A DNA stretch of 64,000 nt from Leucaena leucocephala (taxonomy: Eukaryota; Streptophyta; Magnoliopsida; Fabales; Fabaceae): assembly GCA_037074615.1 (NCBI GenBank), contig CM073558.1, positions 8,370,001 through 8,434,000 of the forward strand, given 5' to 3'. The first letter of the stretch is position 1. Each line of letters starts with the position of its first letter. Positions 1 to 11,369 of the stretch are shown here, in pieces. Both the position numbers and the translations under genes were made by a program. The notes under the pieces are model-generated. The model was not told where the DNA came from and searched no databases. It saw only the letters and a program-made list of their open reading frames with translations.

Positions 1-965
1 TGCCCTCGGATTGATTATCGATCGATGACCATAGATTTCAAGCAATCGAATTAGTTAGCAACGATCGTTGATAAAAACCAGATTATCTAGAAATCAAAAT
101 TGAAATAGTCATATTAAACCAACATCTAAATCATCCAAATTCAATTACAAAACCTAATTTTAGAATAATCGATTGATATCCTATCCTTACTCATACAATG
201 AAAACCTTAGATCTAGTAGATCTAAAATATGAAAAAGGTGAGATTAAAATAGAAAACTCCCCATATAGTGCAGTCCATTAGCTCAAGATATGTGATCCAT
301 CTCCAAGAGACTAACGCTTTAGCCTCTCACGACTCCTGCTGTGTTGGAATCGTTGCTCATATGTGATGCCATAAAGAGAGTAGAAAAATCGGTGATAGAG
401 AGATTAATGATGGAAGATATGAGGGTAGGTTGTATAGAGAGTGTGGAGAGAATGTTGGAGTACTGCTTCTTTGTCATATCAGGTCAAAAGCCAACCTCCC
501 TGTCTCCTGCCGCTTCCCTATCCTTTTAAAGCCAGAAAAACCTAATAAAAAACACGCAGCTTCACTGATTCCCTTCTATAGTTGTGACCATATCTTATTT
601 TTGGTTGCAACCTGTGAAAGTAGGAAAACTTCCTAGAAGAAATTAGACCGAGACTAAAGTGCACAGAGGCTGCCATACTTGATTTGGTTTTCTTTGTCTT
701 GTGATCTCTTTTTTGCTCACATTAATCCTTGGTTCTCCTCCAAAATACCTGCAATTCAACATCAAACCTCAATGTAAAAGTTTAACCAGTTACTAAAGAA
801 CAAATATATGCGGAGTAAATTTACTATTTTACCCTTAAATTAGCATATTGCCAAGCACAACAATGTATTACCACAAAAGCACAATTTGAGTGATAAAATG
901 AATGGTACAGTTGTCACAAAATCCTCAAAATGTTATAGAAATCATACACAATTTGTGTATTATCA
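1..965 (-). repeat. B1: 3' LTR of E1, truncated by window start
   Basis: Base 1 onwards aligns with 8094 onwards in B2, and the end at 965 (plus-strand ...GTGTATTATCA) is the LTR start TGATAATACAC on the minus strand. It abuts a classic polypurine tract. About 500 bases of the LTR, compared with B2 and B3, lie off the left edge. A TATA-like TTTAAAAGG (minus strand) lies near 524-533. A decayed pair of GTCGCGAC-type motifs is at about 587-655. Confidence 0.85.
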
Positions 966-979
966 ATTCCCCCACACTT
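966..979 (-). other. E1 3' polypurine tract
   Basis: On the minus strand AAGTGTGGGGGAAT runs directly into the LTR start TGATAATACAC. This is the expected plus-strand primer for reverse transcription of Athila-type elements, and the same motif is seen before the E2 3' LTR. Confidence 0.85.
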
Positions 980-2513
980 GAACCTTTGTTCTCATGGACA
1001 AAGACATGAAATACACCTAAGCTAAGGCTATTAAATATGAGGTAATAAAATAATCCACATTGAAACCTTAAGACAATTAATGCACCAACTTTTGGGAATG
1101 CTTGTAATGGCTATAAATCTTATTAACTATACAACACTTTTGCAAAGAATCAAGAGGTCTTTTAGGGGTATAATGATGGAGATAGGCCACGTGAAATGGA
1201 ATATGAAGGATAGAAAGTACCATAAGTGTTCAATAATGAATATATAGCATGAATTCATGTCTTCTGAGCTGTAGAGGTTGTAGTTGTGCTAATAGGAGTT
1301 GATGATAGTGCCTTATTTATTTTTCTTTTCTTTCTTTTTTCAATTTTTTCTTGCACTGTCTCTATTTTTTTGTTCTTTTTCTTTTCATTTTAGTGCAATA
1401 TGCTTTTCCTTTTTTTGGTACCTTGTAAAAGATGTAGCATAATATCACAATAACAATGATTTTCTGATATGAATAAAAAGTTTATTTCAAAAAGATGTTT
1501 ATATATATATATAACTTTCTATGATAAAAAAAGAAAAAAAAGAAAAGTGATGGGCTCAAAAGGGGTGTTTATGGATATAATATATGTGGGTTTGTATTTG
1601 GGATATAAGGGTTTAGAAATGAATGCCTCTATTATAGTCAATAAGATAAATGCACAAGTAATTTTAAACGCAGAGCCAAGACAAGTTCTAGAGGATATAA
1701 ACCAATTGAATAACCATTTAATATAGAAATTTAGGTCGAAAATCCTTCCAACTAAGGTTTTCATCTAAATTGCTCATAAGCTAAGGTTTCAAACAATATT
1801 CATTATTCACTAGGCATTAAAACACTTATCACAATTAAAAACCCTATGGAATGATGGATTAAAAGTTCCAAAGTAATCACCCAGAATCATATAATAATAC
1901 CAAATTTAATAGTAAAAACTTGAGTGTTTCCAATTCAGTTTACTTTTCCAAAAATTCAAGTATGACAATGGTTTCTATAAGCTATTTCATGCAAAAGGTT
2001 GAAAATAAGAGGGCAACGAATCATTTATAAAAACTTTAGTAGTTCAAAAGAAATCCTTCTATACAACATTCCACAAAGCAAAGAGAAGGTAAATGGACAT
2101 TTTCATACTCAAGTTGCGACTGAAATCAGTGAAGGTAGCTACCAAATTTCACAGTGAGTGTTTACCTTGAACTTACAAAAGATAGTCGCGACCAGGAATG
2201 ATTCACTTGCGACAAAAATACATAGAGTTATTGTAGCGACCTAATTACACTTCTGATTTTCATAGGGAGCATATTAAGTCCAAAGTTCCATGTCAGGTTA
2301 CGACTAAAAATCACAGAGGCTACCACTTGATAGTTTTCAATGCCCAAAATATCTTTTACACTAAAATCTTTTAGCCAACCACAAAATAGTTTAAAGTAGG
2401 AATCCAATTTTTAGCAATTCATCAAACATTAAAATCAAAAGCCAAAACTTTTATGATAAAAGATTGGATTAATCAAAAAATTTCACATTAACAGCATAGA
2501 AACAAAAATATCT
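980..2513 (-). other. E1 3' non-coding region
   Basis: About 1.5 kb lies between two polypurine tracts, with no supportable reading frame. It contains a purine-rich run on the minus strand (complement of 1315-1400), matching one at 28670-28733 in E2, and a cluster of GTCGCGAC-type motifs at about 2110-2330, two of them nearly intact (GTCGCGACC at about 2185). Athila elements often carry an env-like ORF here, but I see none in this copy. The short ORF at 1469-1726 has no recognisable content. Confidence 0.6.
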
Positions 2514-2527
2514 CCCCCACACTTAAA
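2514..2527 (-). other. E1 internal polypurine tract
   Basis: On the minus strand AAGTGTGGGGGAGAT follows a conserved context (ACAATAAGGACACTGTC) that matches the sequence upstream of the internal tract at 27615-27627 in E2. It marks the position just after where integrase ends in E2. Confidence 0.7.
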
Positions 2528-3129
2528 TTTGACAGTGTCCTTATTGTTAGTAGAATTGTAGACATCATAACACTATATAAAGTCAACTTAAATTCAGCTT
2601 CAGCATAGCAGTTAAACATATCCCTTAATGAAATTTTATGGTGAAGCTCATAGTCACATTTAAATCATACATCACAATACAAGGAAAACAAAGATGACAA
2701 GATGGGTAAACTATAGCATGCAATTGAATGTGTTACACCTCAGTTAACCATCACTGAAAAATCAGGACATGGGTAACACAGGGGTATTATTCAAAATAGA
2801 ACCAAACTAAAATTAAACATTATCCTATGAATCATGAAGCAGAAAAATTAACTACTACTTCTACTGGTTTATCCCTTTCTAATCATCAAAACAACATGTC
2901 AAACATAAGCACATTAAGAAAACTTGTAAAAAGTACGAGATAGTAAAGGGACAACCTGGCCTCAAGGCGGTGGTGGGAACTCATAGAATTATAAGAGATG
3001 ACTGTTTGAATGATAAATCTTCCCCATTATCTTCTCTTTCCACCCAAGCATACCAAAATTGTGTACTTTGATTAAATTGTGAACCCCATCCAAGCTTGTC
3101 TTGAATTTTCCCCGTTTAAACTTGCACTT

Positions 3130-3393
3130 GCCCAACTGTGGCTAGTATAAATTAGCAACAAACTTCGGTGGTATTTCCTTTATATCTTTTGTATGTTCCA
3201 CTTCCTCAAGTACTTCACCCAGTTGAGGTTGGTATACCACTGCAATAAACTTAGGATCACTCTCCTTCCATTCGTTTATATTCTCCATCTTGCTTTCAAT
3301 CTCCTCAGGTATTGCACCAAGCTCAAGTTGGTCTACAATTGTAACACAGTTGATATCAGTCTCCTTTATTCTTGCATTATTATTTGATGTCAA
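3130..3393 (-). pseudogene. Short coding tandem repeat in E1, no known domain
   Basis: The minus-strand frame holds two similar acidic segments of roughly 29-34 residues and the start of a third. The shared core is QLELG or QPQLG followed by (A/V)(I/L)(P/E)EE(I/V)E and ending PKF. The DNA units begin near 3130, 3219 and 3318 on the plus strand, 89-99 bases apart. The third unit ends in a stop after PPKFVANLY. Nothing here resembles RT, RNase H or integrase, although it lies where pol should be. It may be a 3' extra ORF, a piece of an unrelated gene, or a spacer that amplified. Function unknown. Confidence 0.5.
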
Positions 3394-3519
3394 ATTATTT
3401 AAGAATCTTAAGGTATGAGAGGTAATTGGTGAATGTTATGATAAGTAGAGTTAGAACATATTGGCTATTTAACCAAAATAGCGGAATATGGAGCTGAAGG
3501 AAATTGAAATTCACTGGGT

Positions 3520-3840
3520 GTGTCTGCGATTTCTGGTTGTGACCTTTTAGGGTTATCTTTAACTTCTCATCTTGACTAAAACTAACAGTATCTCTATAAC
3601 GTTTGGTCGTGACATACTTGTCCTTTAGTCGTGATTTAGGATCACAGAGAGACTGTCCCTCAGCATCCTGACATTTAGTCGCGACATCATCATCCTCACG
3701 TCACGACATATCGTCTCGAGAGATATTGGTCATAACCAAAAAATATCCTGTTGTGACTCCGTTGCACAGAGAGTCTCTTCCTCATCAAGTTCATATCTAG
3801 TCATGACGTGGAGGTCTTTACGTCATGACTTGTGGTCACA
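3520..3840. repeat. GTCGCGAC-type motif cluster in E1
   Basis: About a dozen near-palindromic 8-mers related to GTCGCGAC occur here as decayed forms (GTCGTGAC, GTCATGAC, GTCACGAC, GGTTGTGACC), often in pairs and beside the phrase CACAGAGAG. The same arrangement recurs in E2 and in the B LTRs. It replaces part of the pol region of E1. Confidence 0.7.
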
Positions 3841-4131
3841 TAAGCTCGACCCCTCTTTGTTTATTCCACTTCTAGCTTCCACAATGTCTGGTATTCCTGT
3901 AAAATCACTCATAAATTCCTTTCCAAAAATATTATCACTGACAATTGATGAAATCGTATCAAAGTTAGATGGGAATGAGAAATCTTTAGAAACTGAAAGC
4001 ATGCTATGCACATCAAAACAATGGAAACATGCAATATTGCCTTCTCAAGAGAAAGAAAAAGAATAAATAGATGAGAGAGATTCAAAATAGTTATCATAAG
4101 TACTCAAAGATGAATCTGAATCCTCATACTC

Positions 4132-4660
4132 CTAAAATGCTTCATGGGAGTTTTGGAAATTATGCAGCATAGGATCATACTCATCATGCAAACTCAATTC
4201 ATGCTCGCCCCTAGTTTCTTTAATAGCACAATCAATGGCATTCAACTCAACAAAACCAAAATTATCAAAAGGACATTTTATTGCTTCGTTCATATTGAAA
4301 GTCACTACATGCCCTCCAACTTCTATTATAATGGAACTATGCTTCATACTAAGGATTGCCTTAGAAGTTTGAAGGAAAGGTCTACCTAGGATCAAAATGC
4401 TCTCATTCACTAGTTCACTGGACATGTCCAGAACATAAAAATCAGTTGGTAACACTAAATCCTTTACCTATACTAGAATATCCTCAAGAACTTCCTTAGG
4501 ATACCTATTTGATCTATCAATTAATTAGAGCACTACACTTGTGTCTTTAAGATTGTTAATACCTAAGGCTAGGTGTACCGACCAAGGCATTACATTAATG
4601 GTAGCCCCTAGATCTAATAACACTCCCTTAATATGAACCTTGCTTATCACGTGCATGGGA
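4132..4660 (-). pseudogene. E1 aspartic protease region (decayed)
   Basis: Retropepsin-type protease of an Athila-like gag-pol, which would cut the polyprotein inside the particle. The minus frame near 4590-4625 reads LLDLGATINVMP, matching the family's DLGA active-site motif. It continues after stops into the C-terminal part (4455-4132), with DFYVLDM, ILGRPFL and a beta-strand-rich tail. At least two stops and a frameshift relative to the upstream 4964-4647 segment make it non-functional. It corresponds to 22380-22745 in E2. After residue NEAIKCPF the frame continues into acidic sequence with no RT. Confidence 0.8.
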
Positions 4661-4964
4661 TTGTGTAAGATCCTGGGTCTTGGCACTTAACTGGTAATTT
4701 AGCCTTAAAAAGTGATGACACCTTAGCAATCACTTGAATTCTCTCAAGAGGCCTAAACTTTGTCTTATCGGCACATAACTCTTTTAAAAATTTAGCATAT
4801 TTAGGATTTCTTTTGAGGAATTCAAGCATAGGGATGTTTATTTCTAACTTATTGAAGATATTGAAAGCATCTTTTGCAAATTCAAAATCAATCTTTTTCT
4901 TTCTAACAAAATAAGATTTTGGAAAAGGGAGATCTTTTATACTTACCTCCTTACCTATATGCAT
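4647..4964 (-). pseudogene. E1 gag-protease linker (decayed)
   Basis: A 105-codon open stretch typical of the segment just before protease in Athila-like elements: LEINIPMLEFLKRNPKYAKF, then FLKELC and a basic region, then the conserved CQDPGSYTIPCT before the protease. A frameshift at its end separates it from the active-site segment. The role in the polyprotein is structural or linker. No catalytic residues. Confidence 0.75.
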
Positions 4965-5219
4965 AGAGGCTCCTCACTTGCTCGACTCCACTTTCTCCTC
5001 AGTTTACTTTCCCTTGTATGCTGGACTTTGAATTATCATTTCCTCTTCTTTCTTTTCTTGTGTTTCCTCTTGTGAGTGTGAGTTCTCCTCTTGGGTTGCC
5101 TTCTTGATCATATGCTGTTGTTCTTTCTCACTTTTTGATTTCCTAATCTTCATCTGTTAAGATGTTGTATTTTCAACTTCAAAATCTTTCAGATCCTTCC
5201 TTGTTTCATCTTCCTTAAA

Positions 5220-5577
5220 TTAGACTTCTTTCCCACTTCTGAGTGATATGGCATTCAAACCCTTCAGATTAATGATAGTATTCAAAGGTATGCTGCCACT
5301 GCTCTTTATTTGGATGTCACTCACTATATTGGAAACTGTACTTAAATGACTTGTAATATCTGCATTCTTAGAACTTAACTCCTTAAGTTTCCTATGAACA
5401 TTAGCATTATCCTTTTGCATACTTTAAAGGATTGAAGCTATGGAGGCGAATTGACCGTCATTCTCTTTGAGTTGTGGTCTATATTGGTCATTCTACCATC
5501 TGTGTTATTTATTTGTGCAGCCATACTTTTCAACAATTGAGAAGTCTCATATAGTCTTGATGCCACTAAAGCATTAA
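5220..5577 (-). pseudogene. E1 gag C-terminal part (broken at 5577 by D1)
   Basis: Capsid polyprotein fragment. On the minus strand, after the insertion point, it reads NALVASRLYETSQ, then a predicted helical stretch, and ends with the Athila gag signature NLKGLNAISLRSGKEV (E2 has KPVNAISLRSGK at the equal position). The open frame that runs on past 5577 belongs to the D LTR, not to gag. The N-terminal two thirds of gag, found in E2, is absent between D1 and the primer site, so a deletion accompanied the D1 rearrangement. Confidence 0.75.
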
Positions 5578-7581
5578 TGTCACATCCTATTTTTCCCCTA
5601 TCTGTATAATATTGATAGTGGAAAGAGGTTTGGAAAAGATTGTGATGATGAATAGAAAGGAAAAACAATTATACAAAGGTATAAAGATAGGGACTAAAAT
5701 AAAAAGTTTAAAAGTTCTTTGGTGCAAAGTGTAATTTTCAAAAGTTTAAGGGTAAAATGGTAATTATTGAAAATTGAGCCGAAAAAGATCTAAAAATGCC
5801 AGAATCAAATTAGTCCCAAAGTTTCCTAGTAAATAGAGAAAATTATTCTGATCAGTTTGACGCAACACAGAATTTTGATATGAGGTCCCGAAAAATTTAT
5901 ATTAATTTCTAAAGAAAGGAAAATTAATAAAGTATCATCTGGACCTCATAATCAGATCAAATTTGGTAGTAAATTCTTATAATTAATATGAGAATTTATA
6001 AAACTGACAAAGCTCAAAAATAAGTTCTGTAGAATTTATTATAGAATTTAAAGTAGATTAAAATACCTGATAAATACGTTTCGGAGGAATTTCTCGGGAG
6101 TTAAGCCCACGAAGGTAGTGGACCATGTAGAGGCCCCAAAATGACATCTTATAGGCCCAGTAATATTTTTAGATAAGTATGTAGGCTAGGTCTAATAAAG
6201 ACCGAGAAAAATATAAAATTACGAAAATGCCATTGAGTATGCCATCGTTTTATGTCAATGAGTGAGGGATAAATGAAAGGTATTTTGATCATTTGACTAA
6301 GGTTAGATAGTCAAGGAGAGTCCCTAAAATAGTTGACCAAGGTTAGGGAATACTTTGAGGAGGTGTGAAAAGACGATAATGCCCTTTGAGAAATTAAAGT
6401 AAAATCGGACACCGATAAATGGTCTTAAAGAAATATAGAGAATTTTTATCAAGACTTCTAGGTCTCAGAAAATTATGATAATTTGTAGAGGAGTTATTTT
6501 ATATTATAATGAATTTATAAAAATGTTAGAACCACTAAAAGAGGTGTCTAGCATTTATTTCAAAATCAGGATATTTTAAGGATATCGATATAAGGAAAGT
6601 GCCTTAGGATTTGTACCAATTAGCTATTGGACCCAAGGAAGGCCTATGGTAGTCCAATATTTTGTCTTAGGGAATCCCAATAAGTCCCAAAAGTTGCCTT
6701 GGAGCTAAAGTCCAATAGTGAATGATTTATGAATTTTTGAAAAAAAAGAAAAAGGAATAAAGTGAGAATTTGGTTTTGCACATGGTAGGACCCACATACC
6801 CTCACACATGGCTTCCAAGACAAGGGTGAGGAGAAGATATTTGTCATGTGATCTTATCTCAAGTTGGCTTTATGGGTAAGTTTAATGTAAGAGCAATTAT
6901 GAGCCATTAGATTAAATAGTGCACAAAGTGATCTTGGCCATTCATTTTCCATGAGATTTTTCTATAAATACCCCAACTATTTCTGCTCAAAACTGTGGCA
7001 TGAGAACCCTTGGGGAACCTCTTACAAAATGAAAACTCAAGCCAAGACAAAGAATATTTAAGGTACTAAAGTTTAAGCAAGTTAGAGATTAAAGGTAAGC
7101 AATCTATCTTAGCTTATTTTCCTTTGATTTGGGAGCTTGAACTTAAGGTTTTTATGGAGGAAAGTTGAGTTTTTTGCAAGGTGTTTGTGCTGTCCAAAAC
7201 CTTAGATGAAAGGAGAAAGAAGAAATTAAAGTTAGAATTTTGTGATTGAAGCTTAAACAAGCTAGTTAGGTGATTGGTTGTTGAATCAAGTTTATACTCT
7301 TGACTTTGCCATGGTTGAACTATTTCGGTTTGCACTTTTCATGATAAAAGGAGATGGAATTTCATTGATCTAATGTGTCCATTGAATTCATATGATGATT
7401 TTGTGTAGGATTGGATAGGGTTTAAACATTAGAAGTGAAGCATCCTACTTTTACCACCTAAGAGTACGCATTTAGAAGCGTATTTGATTAGCGGAAGCAT
7501 TACATTAGCCCAAAAATTAAATTTTAAACTCACTTCTCAGGTACTGTTCATTTGGTAATTTCAAGATTTACAGTCCAACTT
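5578..7581. mobile_element. D1: rearranged D-family LTR (plus part with inverted end)
   Basis: 5578-7434 is a plus-strand D LTR beginning TGTCACATCC, with TATAAATA at 6963-6970 and a GTAAGC splice-donor-like site at about 7095. At 7434/7435 the match to D6 stops, and 7435-7581 is instead the beginning of a D LTR on the opposite strand (TGAAGCATCCTACTTTTACC...), ending abruptly next to the E1 primer site. It is therefore a head-to-head composite rather than a simple solo LTR, and no target-site duplication can be assigned. Confidence 0.75.
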
Positions 7582-7584
7582 GGC

Positions 7585-7602
7585 TCTATGGCAACCACGC
7601 CA
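7585..7602 (-). other. E1 primer-binding site, tRNA-Asp type
   Basis: The minus strand reads TGGCGTGGTTGCCATAGA, one base after the 5' LTR. It matches about 13 of 18 positions of TGGCGCCGTTGCCGGGGA, the complement of the 3' end of plant tRNA-Asp(GUC). This primer is usual for Athila-like elements. Confidence 0.75.
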
Positions 7603-7603
7603 T

Positions 7604-9078
7604 TGATTTGGGGCTCGGATGTTGTCGTCTGACCCATCAAAGTAAAAGTAAATTGCACCCTATTAATGCAGTACAAGGCATAACCCTATCGTTATTCTTA
7701 AGGAGCCCATTTTATTGGAACCCTAGTAAATTCGTGATAAAATCATTGAAAACCTGAGTGAAAGCAAAAATGGGTTTTAGGTTTGGCTGATTTTTTATGA
7801 AATAAAGTAAGGGTGCAAAAAAGTAAATGTTTTTGTATTTTTCATTAAGATAGAGAGTAAGTGGATTGATAAAGAAATATGTTGAGAAAGACTCTTGATG
7901 ATGGAAACCTATCTATCCTTGCTCTTAATATGATATGGGGTTTTAAAATCACTAAATCTTAAATGAAACCTCAATTGATTGATTGAGTCTATAACATTAA
8001 CAATCCTTAAACTCCTTTGATCAAAGCTAGTTTAAAAACCACTAATGCACTGTTAAAGGCCACTTAGCGTGTAATTAAATCAGAAGAAGAAGATGCCCTC
8101 TGATTGATTATCGATCGATGACCATAGATTTCAAGTAACCGAATTAGTTAGCAATGATCATTTATAAAAACCCAATTATCCATAAATCAAAACCGAAATA
8201 GTCATATTAAACCAACATCCAAATCATCCAAATTCAATTATAAAACCTAATCTTAGAATAATCGATCGATATTGTATCCCTACTCATACAATGAAAACCC
8301 TAGATCTAACAGTTCTAAAATATGAAGAAGGTAAGATAAAAATAGAAAACTCCCTGTGCAGTGCAATCCATGAGCTCAAGATATGTGATCCAATGCCAAG
8401 AGACTAAAGCTTTAGCCTCTTAAGACTCTTGCTATGCTGCAATCATGCTCAGATGTGATGCCATGAAGAGAGCAGAAAAATTGGTGATAAAAAGATGAAT
8501 GATGGAAGATATGAGGTTAGATTATGTAGAAAGTATAGAGAGAATATTGGAGTAGTACTTCTTTGTCGTATCAAGTCAAAATCTAGCCTCCCCGTTGCCT
8601 ACCGCTTCCCTTTCCTTTTAAAGCTAGAAAAACTTAATAAAAAACGTGCAGCTTCATTGATTTCCTTCTTTGGTCATGACTAGATCCTATTTTTGGTCGT
8701 GACCTGTGAAAGCAGGAAAAATTCCTACAAGAAATTAGGTCACGACCTGTGGATACTTTGGTCGCGACTAAAGTACACAAAGGCTACAATCCTTGATTTG
8801 GTTCTCTTTGTCTTGTGATCTTTTTTCTGGTCACATTAATCCTTGCTTCTCCTCCAAAATACATGCAATTCAACATCAAAGCCCAATGTAAAAGTTCAAC
8901 CAGTTACTAAAGAATAACAGATATGCGGAGTTAATTTACCATTTTACCCTTAAATTAGCATATTGCTAAGCACATCCATGTATTACCACAAAAGCACAAT
9001 TTCAAGTATAAAATGAATGGTAAAATTGTTACAAAACCCTCAAAATGTTATAGAAATCATACAATTTGTGTCTTATTA
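7604..9078 (-). repeat. B2: 5' LTR of E1
   Basis: A 1475-base LTR on the minus strand; its ends correspond to TGATAGG...CCAATCA in B3. The 9078 end has decayed to TAATAAG. A TATA-like TTTAAAAGG is on the minus strand near 8615, and a GTCGCGAC-type cluster is at about 8660-8765. It aligns with B1 (1-965) and, in reverse, with B3 (25202-26591). Confidence 0.85.
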
Positions 9079-9863
9079 GTAGGATACATAGGGAAGCATG
9101 GAAGCCCTTACGTAAAGCAAAATGTGAAAAGGGTTTGGGTTTTAGAGACTTGAGATGTTTAATAAGGATCTCCTAGCCAAGACTACTTGGCGTATCACAC
9201 AAGACCCTGGAGACTTATGGTGTAAGATTCTTAAAGGAATTTATTTTCCTGAGTGTGATTTTATTCACGTAAAAAAAAAGAGCAGGCTTCTTGGGATGGT
9301 CAAGTGTGTTGGAAAGAAGGGAGGCATTCAAGTATGATTTATGTTGGAGAATTGGTTTAAGAGAGAAAGTTAGGTATTTACTAATAAATGGTTACCCAAT
9401 AATGCTGGTTGTAAATTGGCTTAAGGGTGTTAAATGAAGTAATGAAAGGAAGAGTGTTAGTGACCTGATACATAATGGTGAGTAGAAACTTGATAGTATT
9501 AGTAATTGGGTAAATGAAGAGGAAATGAGTTTGATTAGCAGTGTTAGGGTTATTGTATATGTGATAGAGGATAGATGTGTGTGACTAAGAAGTAAAGATG
9601 GGGAATATTCAGTGAAGATGGGTAATAAGGTGGTAAGGAATAAGGAAGGAGATAAGAAGGTGAATTCCCAAGTGTTTCCTATATACCTTCTGAAAGACTA
9701 TGGAAACAAGTGTGGAAGATTAAGATGCCTCCAAAAGTGAACCATTTTATATGGAGGCAGCTAATGGTGCACTAGCTACTAGTAGAAATCTATACGAGAG
9801 GAAATGTGCTCAAAGTCCAATTTATAGTATCAATCATAAAAAAGAGGAAACAATGGAACATAT
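9079..9863 (+). pseudogene. LINE (L1-like) reverse transcriptase C-terminal fragment, part 1
   Basis: The translation carries motifs of the region after the RT core in plant L1 LINEs: KCEKGLGFRDLRC, then an alanine/tryptophan segment ending QDPGDLWCKILKGIYFPECDF, then scattered blocks, and finally KMPPKVNHFIWR-type sequence with ACNGALATSRNLYERK and EETMEH, the zinc-binding zf-RVT region. There are many stops and frameshifts. The 5' part of the LINE is missing because E1 ends at 9078. E2 interrupts it at the final EH, and the sequence resumes at 32608. Confidence 0.8.
9859..9863. repeat. E2 target-site duplication, left (CATAT)
   Basis: CATAT precedes the E2 5' LTR and is repeated exactly at 32608-32612 after the 3' LTR. 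The LINE reading frame continues across it. Confidence 0.92.
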
Positions 9864-10296
9864 TGATAAAATTATATTTGTTGTGATTTTTAGTGTGTTT
9901 AAAGAGAGTTTTATTATTGATTTTATCCTTGTTTATCAATATAATGAGCAATTAGTTAATAAAATAAAATTTGAACAGTTGGGAATTAATTGAAGTGATT
10001 TTAGTGATTAATTGGGTAAATAATCTGCTTCTTTTAATTTTCTATTTCAGGAAAGTGAACATTAATTACCAAAGACAACTTTCTACTTTGAGAATGAAAT
10101 AGAAAAGATTGACAAGCTGGAAAGAGAAGCATGTGCTGGAGTGAACAAGTGGGCTAACAAAATCACATGCTGGTAGGAGCTGATAACAAGTGAGAGATTT
10201 AGCACATGTTCTGTAATAGATTCAGGCACATCTTGTCATCACATACTTCACACAGCTAATCACTTCAAATTACTCATTCTCATTACACATTTCTCC

Positions 10297-10304
10297 TATA
10301 TATT
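10297..10304 (+). promoter_or_regulatory. TATA-like box in E2 5' LTR
   Basis: TATATATT is conserved in the 3' LTR at 31832-31839, in matching flanks (ATTCATGTCATTCAT). It is followed by pyrimidine-rich leader sequence. Promoter activity is inferred. Confidence 0.55.
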
Positions 10305-10534
10305 CATGTCATTCATGCATAGTGGGGAGGCATGTTTATCACTGGACACTTAACACATGGGACACCTTACAGAAGGCATAACATCACATCCCACTCCACT
10401 TCACTCTTCTTCTGCTCACCAAACTCCATACATTATTCTTATGTATACACATATTCACTCTATTATAGCTTCTATCAGTCACATGCCATCTATAATCTCT
10501 CTCTTTATCTACATTTCCATTCTCTCTCATCTGT

Positions 10535-10574
10535 AACTTTCCTCTATTATAGACAATAGAACTAGAGGAAAGTT
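10535..10574 (+). other. Perfect 11-bp inverted repeat in E2 5' LTR
   Basis: AACTTTCCTCT (10535-10545) and AGAGGAAAGTT (10564-10574) are exact reverse complements with an 18-base loop. They lie in the presumed transcribed leader, just upstream of an ATG in good context (ACCATGG at 10606-10612) that opens an 18-codon frame ending at 10664. Confidence 0.6.
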
Positions 10575-11369
10575 CAGCCATCATATTCATCTTCTCTCAC
10601 ATTCACCATGGCTACTGTTACGCTTTCTATTGCTGCTGAAGTTCAGATGGTAATACAAGGCTAAGCTATTGTGCTATCTTGGAGAAGATGCTGAACCATA
10701 ATCCTTGAGTTGAATAGGGAGTTTCATTGTGTCTTAAGTCAGATTTAATTGTATCAGTTGATGTAGTTACTTCTGGTTTATTGATTCAATTAGAGTTAAT
10801 AGATGACAAAGAAGTAGGGAACCGAGTTAGATTTCTTATTTCTACATAATTGATCTTTGATTGATTCTCATCCTTGCACAAGTTGGACATGGTTGTGAAT
10901 AATTAAAGTGATTATATAACAGAGTACAATTGTATCTATTTAATTCATCTTCTTCTATCTCTGAGTTAAATGATTCATAATCTCTATTAAATGTCAAAAA
11001 GTCGTAGCTTTGATTGAGATTTAGCTGGGGAGTTGTTAGCTAACATATTCTAATTCAATTGATTAACTTCTCATATTATATAGATAATGAAGGTAATGTA
11101 ATCTCCAAGGGAACACACTTGTCATTCATTCATCTCATCATCATAAACACCTAAAAGCATAAACAATATTATAGGATTTACTTTCATAAGTTACATAATA
11201 TCTCATCACACATCATCTTATTAACTTGTTATGTTTTGGCTCATTAGATTAATTAGGTATAGGTACCTTAGCATCTATCTAGGCTCCTTGTAAATTGACC
11301 TAGGTTAGCCTCTACTTTACTATTGGTTAGCTTAGTTTTGTTTGATAATTAAAATGACAATTATCAAAA

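Larger units (their letters stand above)
1..9078 (-). mobile_element. E1: Athila-like Ty3/gypsy element, RT/integrase missing
   Basis: Reading on the minus strand, the order is: 5' LTR (9078-7604), tRNA-Asp-type primer site (7602-7585), gag remnant (from 5577 down), protease (about 4660-4132), a stretch without reverse transcriptase or integrase, an internal polypurine tract (about 2514-2527), a second polypurine tract (966-979) and the 3' LTR (965-1, cut by the window edge). The two LTRs align at about nine bases in ten by eye over their shared part. The gag and protease segments resemble those of E2, and the gag linker, PR context and PBS type match the Athila group of Ty3/gypsy. A composite D-LTR insertion sits between gag and the PBS, and the N-terminal part of gag is gone. 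E1 could only have moved using another element's enzymes. The target-site duplication cannot be checked because the left end lies outside the window. Confidence 0.82.
9864..11366 (+). repeat. E2 5' LTR (family A)
   Basis: Starts TGATAAAATT and ends AATTATCA; 1503 bases. It aligns with 31423-32607 at roughly 92% by eye in the first 175 bases. TATATATT at 10297-10304 is a likely promoter element. About 290 bases (about 10438-10724) have no counterpart in the 3' LTR. That segment holds an 11-bp perfect inverted repeat and a short ATG frame. Confidence 0.9.

Noticed and set aside
5438..5668. Open frame reading through 5577 as an N-terminal gag extension
   Set aside because: The part above 5577 is the start of the D1 LTR (TGTCACATCC), so the fusion is an insertion artefact.
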